The translations under genes were made by a program, and so were the position numbers. DNA of 12,845 nt from Alphaproteobacteria bacterium (GTDB lineage: Bacteria > Pseudomonadota > Alphaproteobacteria > CAAHEQ01 > UBA3637): the NCBI GenBank assembly GCA_017555325.1, contig JAFZGR010000053.1, positions 1 through 12,845 on the forward strand, given 5' to 3'. How positions within the stretch are numbered: the stretch's first letter is position 1; each line of letters starts with the position of its first letter. Positions 5,293 to 12,745 of this stretch are shown here, piece by piece. The notes below the pieces were generated by a model. The model was given only the letters and a program-made list of their open reading frames with translations, ran no database searches and had not been told where the DNA came from.

Positions 5293-7371
5293 ATGGCTCG
5301 GACAACACCGATTGAAAAATACAGAAACATTGGTATTATGGCTCACATTGATGCCGGTAAAACCACGACAACAGAACGTATTTTATTCTATACAGGTAAA
5401 TCCCACAAACTCGGCGAAGTGCATGATGGTGCCGCTACGATGGACTGGATGGAACAGGAACAAGAACGCGGTATTACAATTACATCCGCTGCTACAACTG
5501 CATTCTGGAAAGATCATCGCATTAATATTATTGATACACCGGGTCACGTTGACTTTACGGTTGAAGTTGAACGTTGTTTACGTGTTTTGGATGGTGCTAT
5601 TACCGTTTTTGACGGCGTTGCAGGCGTTGAACCACAATCTGAAACAGTGTGGCGTCAAGCTGATAAATACGGTGTTCCTCGTATTTGCTTTGCTAATAAA
5701 ATGGATCGTATCGGTGCCAATTTTGACCGTTGCGTTGAAATGATTAAAACACGCTTGGGTGCTCGCCCGATGGTTATGGCTTTGCCGATTGGTGCAGAAT
5801 CAGAATTTAAAGGAATTGTTGATATTTTGGAACAAAAAGCCATTATTTGGCAATCAGAAGACTTGGGTGCTTCTTTTGAATATCAAGAAATTCCGGCTGA
5901 TTTGAAAGATAAAGCTGAACAATGTTATCGTGATTTGGTCGAAATGGCTGTTGAAATGGACGATGATGCAATGGAAGCTTATTTAGAAGGAACTGAGCCG
6001 GATAAAGAAACATTGAAAAAATGTATCCGTAAAGGAACGATTTCTCAATCCTTCATCCCGGTATTTTGTGGTTCTGCTTTTAAAAACAAAGGTATTCAAC
6101 CGTTGTTGGATGCTGTTGTTGCTTACTTGCCTTCTCCGATTGATATTCCGCAATCTAAAGGAACGATTGTCGGTACGGAAGAAGAATATGTATGTGCTTC
6201 CGTTGATGATAAACCATTCGCTGGTTTGGCATTTAAAATTATGACTGACCCGTTTGTTGGTTCTTTAACATTCTTACGTGTTTATCAAGGAACATTAACA
6301 AGTGGTAGTTATGTGACAAATACGGTTAAAGATAAAAAAGAACGTATCGGTCGTATGTTGTTAATGCATGCTAACCACCGTGAAGAAATCAAAGAAGCTC
6401 AAGCCGGTGATATCGTTGCTTTGGTTGGTTTGAAAGATACAACAACAGGGGATACATTGTGTGGTGATAATTTGAAAGTCATCTTAGAAAAAATGGATTT
6501 CCCTGATCCGGTTATTGAAATTGCCGTTGAACCGAAAACAAAAGTTGACGTTGAAAAAATGGGTCTGGCATTAAACCGTTTGGCAATGGAAGATCCGTCT
6601 TTCCGTGTTTCTTCAAACACAGAAACAGGTCAAACCATTATTAAAGGGATGGGCGAATTACACTTGGAAATCATTGTTGATCGTTTAAAACGTGAATTCA
6701 AAGTGGAAGCTAATGTCGGTGCTCCGCAAGTGGCATACCGTGAAACAATCTCTCGTGAATATGATGAAGATTACACACATAAAAAACAATCTGGTGGTTC
6801 TGGTCAATTTGCACGTGTCAGAATTAAATTTTCTCCGTTGGAACCGGGCTCAGGATTTGTTTTTGAAAACACGGTTGTCGGTGGTTCTGTTCCGAAAGAA
6901 TACATTCCTGGTGTTGAAAAAGGTTTACGTGCTTCTTTGGAAACAGGTGTTTTGGCCGGCTTCCCTTGCACAGACTTTAAAGCAAATCTTTATGATGGTG
7001 CTTATCACGATGTTGACTCCAGCACAATGGCATTTGAAATCGCTGCTCGTGCCGCTTTCCGTGAAGGTATGGCAAAAGCAGGTCCGAAATTGCTTGAACC
7101 GATTATGAAAGTTGAAATCGTTACACCGGAAGATTATATGGGTGACATTATTGGCGATTTAAACTCTCGTCGTGGTCAGGTTTCAGGTATGGACCAACGT
7201 GGTAATGCTCGTGTTATTGATGCATCTGTTCCTTTGGCCAACATGTTCGGTTATGTAAATACACTCCGTTCTATGAGCCAAGGTCGTGCCCAATACACAA
7301 TGGTGTTCTCACACTATGCAGACGTACCTCAAATGGTTGCAGATGAAATCAAAGCTAAAGTAGCTGGTTAA
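5293..7371 (+). CDS. fusA: Elongation factor G (EF-G)
   Basis: EF-G is the GTPase that drives translocation of tRNA and mRNA and, with ribosome recycling factor, splits ribosomes. Its 692 residues match the usual full length. The GTP-binding motifs are intact: G1 AHIDAGKT (17-24), G2 RGITIT (59-64), G3 DTPGH (81-85), G4 NKMD (135-138) and G5 GSAF (260-263). Domains II to V follow, with GMGELHLEI in domain III and the basic domain IV beginning around YRETI. The start is set by the GGGGGA site at 5283-5288, which overlaps the rpsG stop, and by the N-terminus MARTTPIEKYRNIGIMAHID. Downstream, rpsJ begins after only 14 bp, with no tuf gene in between. Confidence 0.99.
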   Translation: MARTTPIEKYRNIGIMAHIDAGKTTTTERILFYTGKSHKLGEVHDGAATMDWMEQEQERGITITSAATTAFWKDHRINIIDTPGHVDFTVEVERCLRVLDGAITVFDGVAGVEPQSETVWRQADKYGVPRICFANKMDRIGANFDRCVEMIKTRLGARPMVMALPIGAESEFKGIVDILEQKAIIWQSEDLGASFEYQEIPADLKDKAEQCYRDLVEMAVEMDDDAMEAYLEGTEPDKETLKKCIRKGTISQSFIPVFCGSAFKNKGIQPLLDAVVAYLPSPIDIPQSKGTIVGTEEEYVCASVDDKPFAGLAFKIMTDPFVGSLTFLRVYQGTLTSGSYVTNTVKDKKERIGRMLLMHANHREEIKEAQAGDIVALVGLKDTTTGDTLCGDNLKVILEKMDFPDPVIEIAVEPKTKVDVEKMGLALNRLAMEDPSFRVSSNTETGQTIIKGMGELHLEIIVDRLKREFKVEANVGAPQVAYRETISREYDEDYTHKKQSGGSGQFARVRIKFSPLEPGSGFVFENTVVGGSVPKEYIPGVEKGLRASLETGVLAGFPCTDFKANLYDGAYHDVDSSTMAFEIAARAAFREGMAKAGPKLLEPIMKVEIVTPEDYMGDIIGDLNSRRGQVSGMDQRGNARVIDASVPLANMFGYVNTLRSMSQGRAQYTMVFSHYADVPQMVADEIKAKVAG

Positions 7372-7385
7372 GAAAGGTAATTATT

Positions 7386-7691
7386 ATGTCAGAAAATATT
7401 AGAATTCGTTTAAGAGCGTTCGATCACAGGTTGTTGGATCAATCAACCCGTGAGATCGTCAATACAGCCAAACGGACAGGTGCCGAAGTTGTTGGGCCGA
7501 TTCCGTTACCGACTCGTATTGAAAAATTCACAGTGAACCGTTCCGTACACGTTGACAAAAAGTCACGGGAACAGTTTGAAATTCGTACCCACAAGCGGGT
7601 GCTCGACATTATTGATCCCACACCTCAAACAGTTGATGCCTTAATGAAATTAGACCTCGCTGCCGGTGTAGATGTTGAGATTAAAGTATAA
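7386..7691 (+). CDS. rpsJ: 30S ribosomal protein S10
   Basis: S10 belongs to the 30S head and, as NusE, also takes part in transcription antitermination with NusB. The length of 101 residues is normal. Clear family sequence includes IRIRLRAFDHRLLDQS (5-20), GPIPLPTRIEKFTVNRS (37-53) and SREQFEIRTHKRVLDI (60-75). The ribosome site AAAGG (7373-7377) follows the fusA stop directly. In E. coli this gene opens the S10 operon behind a long leader where L4 acts. Here the 14-bp junction leaves no room for such a leader, so S10-block expression probably depends on the str promoter. Confidence 0.99.
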   Translation: MSENIRIRLRAFDHRLLDQSTREIVNTAKRTGAEVVGPIPLPTRIEKFTVNRSVHVDKKSREQFEIRTHKRVLDIIDPTPQTVDALMKLDLAAGVDVEIKV

Positions 7692-7703
7692 GGAAAAAAG
7701 ACT

Positions 7704-8423
7704 ATGCGTTCAGGAGTAATTGCAGAAAAAGTCGGCATGATGAGCTTGTTTCAAGAAAACGGCACACAAATTCCTGTTACTGTTTTAAAAGTTGACAGTA
7801 CAGTTGTTGATGTTCGTACAATGGAACGGGACGGTTATGTCGCTGTCCAGCTGGGAGCCGGTAAGGCAAAAACAAAAAATGTTGCTAAACCGCAGCTCGG
7901 ACATTTCACAAAAGCTAACGTAGAACCGAAGAAAAAATTGGTTGAATTCCGTGTATCAGAAGACTGTGTTCTTCCGGTCGGAGCTGAAATCAGTGCTTCT
8001 CACTTTGTTGTCGGTCAAAAAGTTGACGTGACAGGTGTTTCTATCGGTAAAGGTTATGCCGGTGTTATGAAAAAATATCACTTTGGCGGTGACAATGCTA
8101 CTCACGGTGTTTCCAGAACTCACCGTGCTGGTGGTTCAACCGGTCAACGTGAATGGCCAGGTAAAGTTTTCAAAAACGTTAAAATGCCAGGTCAAATGGG
8201 TAACAAACAAGTTACGGCTCAAAACTTGGAAGTTGTTATGATTGATGAACCGAGAAATTTGGTTATGGTCAAAGGCAGTGTTCCGGGATTTGATTCCGCA
8301 TTTGTCACAATTAAAGATTCAGTAAAGATTTCAAAACAGCCGACTTTGCCGATGCCGGCAGGGTTAAAAGCAAAAGCTGAAACTGTTGTTGAAACATCTG
8401 CTGAAACAGAAGTAAAGGAATAA
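7704..8423 (+). CDS. rplC: 50S ribosomal protein L3
   Basis: L3 binds 23S rRNA early in assembly and sends a finger close to the peptidyl-transferase centre. The 239 residues are longer than E. coli's 209, mainly because of a charged C-terminal tail (about residues 213-239, rich in Ala, Glu, Val and Lys). The core carries GYAGVMKKYHFGG (118-130), SRTHRAGGSTGQREWPGKVF (137-156) and MPGQMGNKQVTAQNLEV. Alignment by eye to E. coli L3 puts Glu (GAA codon) at position 150, where E. coli has the glutamine methylated by PrmB. The start is supported by AAGGA at 7690-7694, overlapping the rpsJ stop. Three bases separate it from rplD. Confidence 0.98.
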   Translation: MRSGVIAEKVGMMSLFQENGTQIPVTVLKVDSTVVDVRTMERDGYVAVQLGAGKAKTKNVAKPQLGHFTKANVEPKKKLVEFRVSEDCVLPVGAEISASHFVVGQKVDVTGVSIGKGYAGVMKKYHFGGDNATHGVSRTHRAGGSTGQREWPGKVFKNVKMPGQMGNKQVTAQNLEVVMIDEPRNLVMVKGSVPGFDSAFVTIKDSVKISKQPTLPMPAGLKAKAETVVETSAETEVKE

Positions 8424-8426
8424 GCC

Positions 8427-9053
8427 ATGCAATATTCAGTCACTAATTTAGACGGTCAATCCGTTGGCTCAATTGAATTGGCCGATTCCGTCTTCGGCGT
8501 ACAAGTACGTGAAGATATTTTAGCTCGTGTCATCCAATGGCAATTAGACAAACGTCGTGCCGGTACACACAAAACAAAAACAGTTGGCGAAGTCAGCGGT
8601 TCAGGTGTTAAACCGTTCAAACAAAAAGGTACAGGTCGTGCCCGTCAAGGTTTGGACAGAGCTCCGCAAATGCGCCACGGTGGTGTTGTTTTTGGTCCGG
8701 TCGTTCGGTCCCACGCTTATGGTTTAACGAAAAAAGTGCGTGCATTAGGTATGCGTGTTGCTCTTTCTATGAAAGCCAAAAACGGTAAATTGGTCATTGT
8801 AGACAGCTTAACAGCTGAAAAACCAAATACAAAAACGTTGCAAGCCGCTTGCAATAAAAACGGATGGAAATCTGTTTTGTTTGTCGGTGGTGAAACGGTT
8901 GACAGCAATTTTGCTTTGTCTGCCCGCAACATTATCAACACAGACGTATTACCGGCACAAGGTGCCAATGTTTATGACATTGTTCGCCGTGATGTGCTTG
9001 TTCTGTCACAAGATGCTGTGGCTCAGCTGGAAGGTCGTTTGAAAAATGATTAA
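8427..9053 (+). CDS. rplD: 50S ribosomal protein L4
   Basis: L4 is an early 23S rRNA binder whose extended loop lines the peptide exit tunnel. The length of 208 residues is normal. The loop FKQKGTGRARQGLDRAPQM (64-82) and the following HGGVVFGPVVRSHAYGL are visible, and the FGPVVRSHA plus KKVRAL pattern is typical of Alphaproteobacteria. Its ribosome site (AAAGGA, around 8414-8419) lies inside the end of rplC, which ends 3 bp upstream, so translation is likely coupled. In E. coli L4 represses its own operon through the S10 leader. That leader is absent here, so the mechanism cannot be assumed. Confidence 0.98.
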   Translation: MQYSVTNLDGQSVGSIELADSVFGVQVREDILARVIQWQLDKRRAGTHKTKTVGEVSGSGVKPFKQKGTGRARQGLDRAPQMRHGGVVFGPVVRSHAYGLTKKVRALGMRVALSMKAKNGKLVIVDSLTAEKPNTKTLQAACNKNGWKSVLFVGGETVDSNFALSARNIINTDVLPAQGANVYDIVRRDVLVLSQDAVAQLEGRLKND

Positions 9054-9357
9054 GAAAAACGAAACAGTGGCTCCGGAAACATATGATGTTATCCGTCGCC
9101 CGCTTATTACAGAAAAAGCAATGAAGAGTTCCGAACATAATCAAGTCGTATTTATTGTTGATTTGAATGCGACAAAACCGCAAATTAAAAAAGCGGTTGA
9201 AACAGTGTTCGGTGTGAAAGTTAAATCTGTGAACACATTACGCCAATCCGGAAAAACAAAAACATTCCGTGGTGTTAAAGGTGTTCGCAACGAAACAAAG
9301 AAAGCAATCGTTACTTTGGCAGAAGGTCAAAGTATTGATGTGACAGCGGGGATTTAG
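9046..9357 (+). CDS. rplW: 50S ribosomal protein L23
   Basis: L23 sits at the tunnel exit and is the docking site for trigger factor and the signal recognition particle. The 103 residues show the family core: DVIRRPLITEKAM (14-26), VFIVDLNATKPQIKKAVE (around 35-52), FGVKVKSVNTL and the basic loop GKTKTFRGVKGVRNETKKAI. The gene overlaps the end of rplD by 8 bases (ATG at 9046, rplD TAA at 9051-9053), which implies translational coupling. GGAAGG at 9029-9034 is the likely ribosome site with an 11-base spacer. Two bases separate its TAG from rplB. Confidence 0.98.
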   Translation: MIKKNETVAPETYDVIRRPLITEKAMKSSEHNQVVFIVDLNATKPQIKKAVETVFGVKVKSVNTLRQSGKTKTFRGVKGVRNETKKAIVTLAEGQSIDVTAGI

Positions 9358-9359
9358 TT

Positions 9360-10187
9360 ATGGCTTTAAAAACATATAAACCGACAACCTCAACAGTCAG
9401 ACACTTGGTTGGTATTGACCGTTCTGACTTACATAAAGGTGCCCCTGTTAAAATGTTGACGGAAGGTCAATCACGGACAGGTGGTCGTAACAATCACGGT
9501 CATATTACAACACGTCGTCGTGGCGGTGGTCATAAACAAGCATATCGGATTATTGACTTTAAACGGAAAAAATTAGATATGACAGCTACCGTTGAACGTT
9601 TGGAATATGATCCGAATAGAACAGCTTTCATCGCTTTAATCAAATATGAAGACGGTGAATTAGCATACATTTTGGCACCGCAACGCTTGGGTGTTGGTGA
9701 TACGGTCGTTTCAGCAGAACGTGCCGACATCAAACCAGGTAATGCAATGCCGTTGAAAAATATGCCGGTTGGCACAATTGTTCACAACATTGAATTAAAT
9801 CCGGGTAAAGGCGGTCAAATTGCCCGCTCAGCCGGTTGTTATGCTCAATTAATCGGTAAAGATGCTGGTTATGCTCAAATTCGTTTGAATTCCGGCGAAT
9901 TGCGTCTTGTCCGCGGTGAATGTTTTGCTTCCGTCGGGGCAGTTTCTAATCCAGACAACCAAAACACGGTTATGGCAAAAGCCGGACGTGCACGTTGGAA
10001 CGACAGACGTCCAAGTGTCCGCGGTATCGCTATGAACCCGGTTGATCACCCGCATGGTGGTCGGACCAATGGTGGTCGTCATCCGGTTTCTCCATGGGGC
10101 TGGCAGACAAAAGGTAAGAAAACCCGTAACAATAAACGCACAGACGGTCTGATTATTCGGTCACGTCATGCAGTGAAAAAATCCTAA
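9360..10187 (+). CDS. rplB: 50S ribosomal protein L2
   Basis: L2 is one of the most conserved 50S proteins. It is needed for subunit association and for an active peptidyl-transferase centre. The length of 275 residues is normal. Family blocks are GGRNNHGHITTRRRGGGHKQ (41-60), VERLEYDPNRTAFIALI (78-94), NIELNPGKGGQIARSAG (143-159) and MNPVDHPHGGR (225-235). The last contains the conserved histidine (His230) equivalent to E. coli His229. The only ribosome-site candidate is GGGGA at 9348-9352, inside the rplW end, so coupling to rplW is likely. Confidence 0.99.
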   Translation: MALKTYKPTTSTVRHLVGIDRSDLHKGAPVKMLTEGQSRTGGRNNHGHITTRRRGGGHKQAYRIIDFKRKKLDMTATVERLEYDPNRTAFIALIKYEDGELAYILAPQRLGVGDTVVSAERADIKPGNAMPLKNMPVGTIVHNIELNPGKGGQIARSAGCYAQLIGKDAGYAQIRLNSGELRLVRGECFASVGAVSNPDNQNTVMAKAGRARWNDRRPSVRGIAMNPVDHPHGGRTNGGRHPVSPWGWQTKGKKTRNNKRTDGLIIRSRHAVKKS

Positions 10188-10197
10188 GGAGGCATAA

Positions 10198-10488
10198 ATG
10201 GCAAGATCCGTATGGAAAGGACCGTTTGTTGATGGCTATCTGTTAGATAAAGCAGAAAAAGTCATGAAATCCGGTCGTCATGAAGTAATTAAGACTTGGT
10301 CACGCCGGTCTACAATTCTTCCGCAATTTGTAGGTTTGACATTTGCCGTATATAACGGTAAAAAGTTCATTCCCGTATCAGTGACTGAAAATATGATTGG
10401 TCATAAGTTTGGTGAATTCTCACCGACGAGAACATTCCCCGGTCATACAGCAAACGATGCAAAAGCAAAGAAAGCAGGTAAAAAATGA
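10198..10488 (+). CDS. rpsS: 30S ribosomal protein S19
   Basis: S19 is in the 30S head next to S13 and contacts the 50S subunit through an intersubunit bridge. The 96 residues include the family signatures SVWKGPFVDGYLL (4-16), VIKTWSRRSTILPQFVGLT (around 35-53) and VTENMIGHKFGEFSPTRTF (around 62-80). It has the strongest ribosome site in the operon, a full AAGGAGG at 10186-10192 with a 5-base spacer. Its stop TGA overlaps the rplV start in an ATGA junction. It is the only visible gene here ending in TGA, which shows that TGA is a stop in this organism. Confidence 0.99.
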   Translation: MARSVWKGPFVDGYLLDKAEKVMKSGRHEVIKTWSRRSTILPQFVGLTFAVYNGKKFIPVSVTENMIGHKFGEFSPTRTFPGHTANDAKAKKAGKK

Positions 10489-10907
10489 CAAATGAAGTGA
10501 AAACAGCTAAAGCGAAAGCCCGCACATTGCGTATTTCACCACGTAAATTAAATTTAGTGGCAGAATCAATTCGTGGCTTAAAAGCTGATAAAGCTCTCGC
10601 TCAATTAACTTTTTCAACAAAACGTATTGCTGAAGAAGTGAAAAAAGTTTTGATGTCCGCTATTGCAAATGCTGAAAACAATCATGGCATGGATGTTGAT
10701 CGTTTGGTTGTTTCCGAAGCTTATGTCGGAAAAGCTATGGTCATGAAAAGATTTCAAGCAGGTGCAAAAGGACGTGCCAATCGTATTATTAAACCATTCT
10801 CAAACTTAACAATTATTGTTGCTGAGAAAGAAGTTGCTCCGAAAGCTGCTAAAAAAGCTTCAAAAGCAACAAAAAAAGTGGTTTCTGAAAAAGAGGAGAA
10901 TAACTAA
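10485..10907 (+). CDS. rplV: 50S ribosomal protein L22
   Basis: L22 spans 23S rRNA domains, and its long hairpin lines the exit tunnel beside L4. The length is 140 residues, against about 110 in E. coli. The excess is a Lys/Ala-rich C-terminal tail from about residue 114 (KEVAPKAAKKASKATKK). The core is clear: LRISPRKLNLVAESIRG (15-31), SAIANAENNHGMD (58-70) and the tunnel loop VMKRFQAGAKGRANRIIKPF (86-105). The Met-Lys-Arg triplet whose loss gives erythromycin resistance in E. coli is intact. The position of E. coli Arg88 is Gly93 here. It starts inside the rpsS stop (4-base overlap), with only a weak site upstream, so coupling is expected. Confidence 0.98.
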   Translation: MTNEVKTAKAKARTLRISPRKLNLVAESIRGLKADKALAQLTFSTKRIAEEVKKVLMSAIANAENNHGMDVDRLVVSEAYVGKAMVMKRFQAGAKGRANRIIKPFSNLTIIVAEKEVAPKAAKKASKATKKVVSEKEENN

Positions 10908-11578
10908 TGGGTCAAAAAGTTAATCCAACTGGTTTACGTCTCGGTATTAACCGTACATGGGATTCACGGTGGTTTGCTGATGCCAATTATGCAGATTTAT
11001 TGCATGAAGACATCAAAATCCGTAAATTCCTGAACAAAAAATTGGCAGCTGCCGGTATCAGCCACATTGTGATTGAACGTCCTGCTAAAAAAGCAATCGT
11101 TACAATTTACTGTGCTCGTCCGGGTGTTATCATTGGTAAAAAAGGTCAGGATATTGAATCTTTGAAAAAAGAATTAACCGCCTTATCTTCAAACAATGAA
11201 GTCAGCTTAAACATCATTGAAGTCCGTAAACCGGAAATCAATGCTAAATTAGTTGCCGACAGTATTGCACAACAACTTGAAAAACGGATTTCTTTCCGTC
11301 GTGCCATGAAACGGGCAGTTCAATCTGCTTTACGTCAAGGTGCGGAAGGTATTCGTATCAATTGCGGTGGTCGTTTAGGCGGTGCCGAAATTGCTCGGGT
11401 TGAATGGTATCGTGAAGGACGTGTTCCTTTGCATACATTACGTGCAGATATTGATTACGGTGTATCAACAGCTCATACAGCTTATGGTACATGCGGTATT
11501 AAAGTCTGGATTTACAAAGGCGATATTATGGCTCATGATCCGATGGCTCAGGACAAACGCCTTTCAGAACAACGTTAA
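10907..11578 (+). CDS. rpsC: 30S ribosomal protein S3
   Basis: S3 lies at the mRNA entry of the 30S subunit, has a role in mRNA unwinding and binds 16S rRNA through a KH domain. The 223 residues are close to E. coli's 233. The N-terminus MGQKVNPTGLRLGINRTWDS, the KH loop with GKKG at 77-80, and the C-terminal block NCGGRLGGAEIARVEWYREG followed by the LHTLRADIDYG motif are all present. GAGGAG at 10893-10898 is a good ribosome site, 8 bases from the ATG. The stop of rplV and the start of rpsC share one base (TAATG). Confidence 0.99.
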   Translation: MGQKVNPTGLRLGINRTWDSRWFADANYADLLHEDIKIRKFLNKKLAAAGISHIVIERPAKKAIVTIYCARPGVIIGKKGQDIESLKKELTALSSNNEVSLNIIEVRKPEINAKLVADSIAQQLEKRISFRRAMKRAVQSALRQGAEGIRINCGGRLGGAEIARVEWYREGRVPLHTLRADIDYGVSTAHTAYGTCGIKVWIYKGDIMAHDPMAQDKRLSEQR

Positions 11579-11594
11579 TTAAAGGAACAAAGAA

Positions 11595-12017
11595 ATGTTA
11601 AGTCCAAAGAAAACAAAATTTCGTAAAGCGTTTAAGGGTCGCATTCATGGCGATGCTAAATCAGCTACGACATTAGACTTCGGCAGCTTTGGTTTAAAAG
11701 CATTAGAACCGGAACGTATTACAGCTCGTCAAATTGAAGCTGCACGTCGTGCTATTTCTCGTGCAATGAAAAGACAAGGTCGTTTGTGGATTCGTATTTT
11801 CCCAGATGTCCCTGTTTCTAAAAAACCACCTGAAGTTCGTCAAGGTAAAGGTAAAGGTTCACCGGAATACTGGGTAGCTCGTGTGAAACCGGGTCGCATC
11901 ATGTTTGAAGCGGATGGTGTATCGGAAGAAATCGCTCGTGAAGCATTCCGCTTGGCAGCAATGAAATTACCGATTAAAACACGTTTTGTTTACAGAACTG
12001 CTGACGAAGAAGTCTAG
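11595..12017 (+). CDS. rplP: 50S ribosomal protein L16
   Basis: L16 contacts the aminoacyl and peptidyl tRNA sites of the 50S subunit and is among the last proteins added in assembly. The length of 140 residues is near the normal 136-138. Seen in sequence: MLSPKKTKFRKAFKGRIHG, LDFGSFGLKALEPERITARQ (27-46), GRLWIRIFPDVPVSKKP (62-78) and VRQGKGKGSPEYWVA (81-95). Arg82 matches E. coli Arg81, the residue hydroxylated by YcfD (RoxA). AAAGGA at 11581-11586 with an 8-base spacer sets the start. It is followed by a terminator instead of the usual rpmC and rpsQ, so it is the last gene of this operon. Confidence 0.99.
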   Translation: MLSPKKTKFRKAFKGRIHGDAKSATTLDFGSFGLKALEPERITARQIEAARRAISRAMKRQGRLWIRIFPDVPVSKKPPEVRQGKGKGSPEYWVARVKPGRIMFEADGVSEEIAREAFRLAAMKLPIKTRFVYRTADEEV

Positions 12018-12030
12018 TTTGTAATGAACG

Positions 12031-12075
12031 AAAAAAAACGGTTGTTTGTCTGAAAGGGCGGCAACCGTTTTTTTA
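12031..12075 (+). terminator. Strong intrinsic terminator ending the operon after rplP
   Basis: CGGTTG (12039-12044) pairs with CAACCG (12062-12067). The stem is extended by the A run before it (from 12032) and the seven T after it (12068-12074). The T run also serves as the release tract. It lies about 14 bases past the rplP stop, so the S10 transcript ends here. Confidence 0.9.
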
Positions 12076-12112
12076 TTGACATGAGAAGTTTGTCAGAAAA
12101 TGAAACTCCTCG

Positions 12113-12231
12113 CGTGAATTGATAGATGTAATTGTTCTCATCATTTTATGTTACAAAGAACACATAGATAAATACAATATAGAAAACAAAGAATTTAGTG
12201 TTATTCGACCGCTATTTACGTGAATTGATAG
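12113..12231 (+). repeat. 13-bp direct repeat, two copies
   Basis: CGTGAATTGATAG occurs at 12113-12125 and again at 12219-12231, 106 bp apart start to start. No further exact copy is seen in the region. It could be a binding site pair, a remnant of a duplication, or chance in AT-rich DNA. Confidence 0.5.
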
Positions 12232-12305
12232 GGGTGGTACTTCCATATTTTCACTCAATAGATAAAGTATATAATTATAGAACATAGCGTAATTCGTTTA
12301 TGGTG

Positions 12306-12349
12306 TTGTCTATAACACATGATAGACAAGTTAGCCCTATCGATAGGCT
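12306..12349. repeat. Hairpin followed directly by a palindrome
   Basis: TTGTCTAT (12306-12313) and ATAGACAA (12322-12329) are perfect 8-bp arms around an 8-base loop. Three bases later comes CCTATCGATAGG (12336-12347), a perfect 12-bp palindrome. Its outer bases (AGC from 12333, GCT to 12349) pair if one C is bulged. This could be a protein-binding site or a structured RNA; the function is unknown. Confidence 0.55.
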
Positions 12350-12733
12350 TATGAAGTTATAGGACCGGATAAGTCTCTTTGAAAAATAATATATTGGGTT
12401 AGTTTTTGGATATTTATAATATCAGGCATAACATATTGGCAAGAACAGAAAAATACAGATAAATTTGAGTTTCTTAGCTTTGCAATGTTGTTGTATAGAT
12501 AGAGAATGTTTGAGATTTTGTATCGGTTGTTAATAGTTGGCAGTTGTATATAAATAGGAAGACTCTGATTACAAAAGCTGAATTTGATTAAGATAAAGGT
12601 TTGAGTGGTAAAATGTAAAGATGTGGTGGGAGGCAACTAGGTGTTTCCGATATATTATATAAAAATTTAAAACAGAAAGATACGATTATAGGAAAAGATT
12701 TGTCATAAAGATAGATATTCTATGATAGGTGCT

Positions 12734-12745
12734 TATTGATCAATA
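12734..12745. repeat. 12-bp perfect palindrome
   Basis: TATTGATCAATA is a perfect palindrome, about 100 bp before the window end. TTGATC inside it (12737-12742), 17 bp and TATATG (12760-12765) could also make a weak + strand promoter, so an operator-over-promoter reading is possible but tentative. Confidence 0.35.

Noticed and set aside
5174..5743. 189-codon + strand open frame across the rpsG-fusA junction
   Set aside because: It overlaps two certain genes in another frame and has no family resemblance.
12076..12104. TTGACA as a perfect -35 just after the operon terminator
   Set aside because: No acceptable -10 is found 16-18 bp downstream (AATGAA at best) and no gene follows.
12349..12636. 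95-codon - strand open frame in the AT-rich end region
   Set aside because: It starts with TTG, has no ribosome site, and its Ile/Asn/Tyr/Ser-rich composition is what random AT-rich DNA gives.
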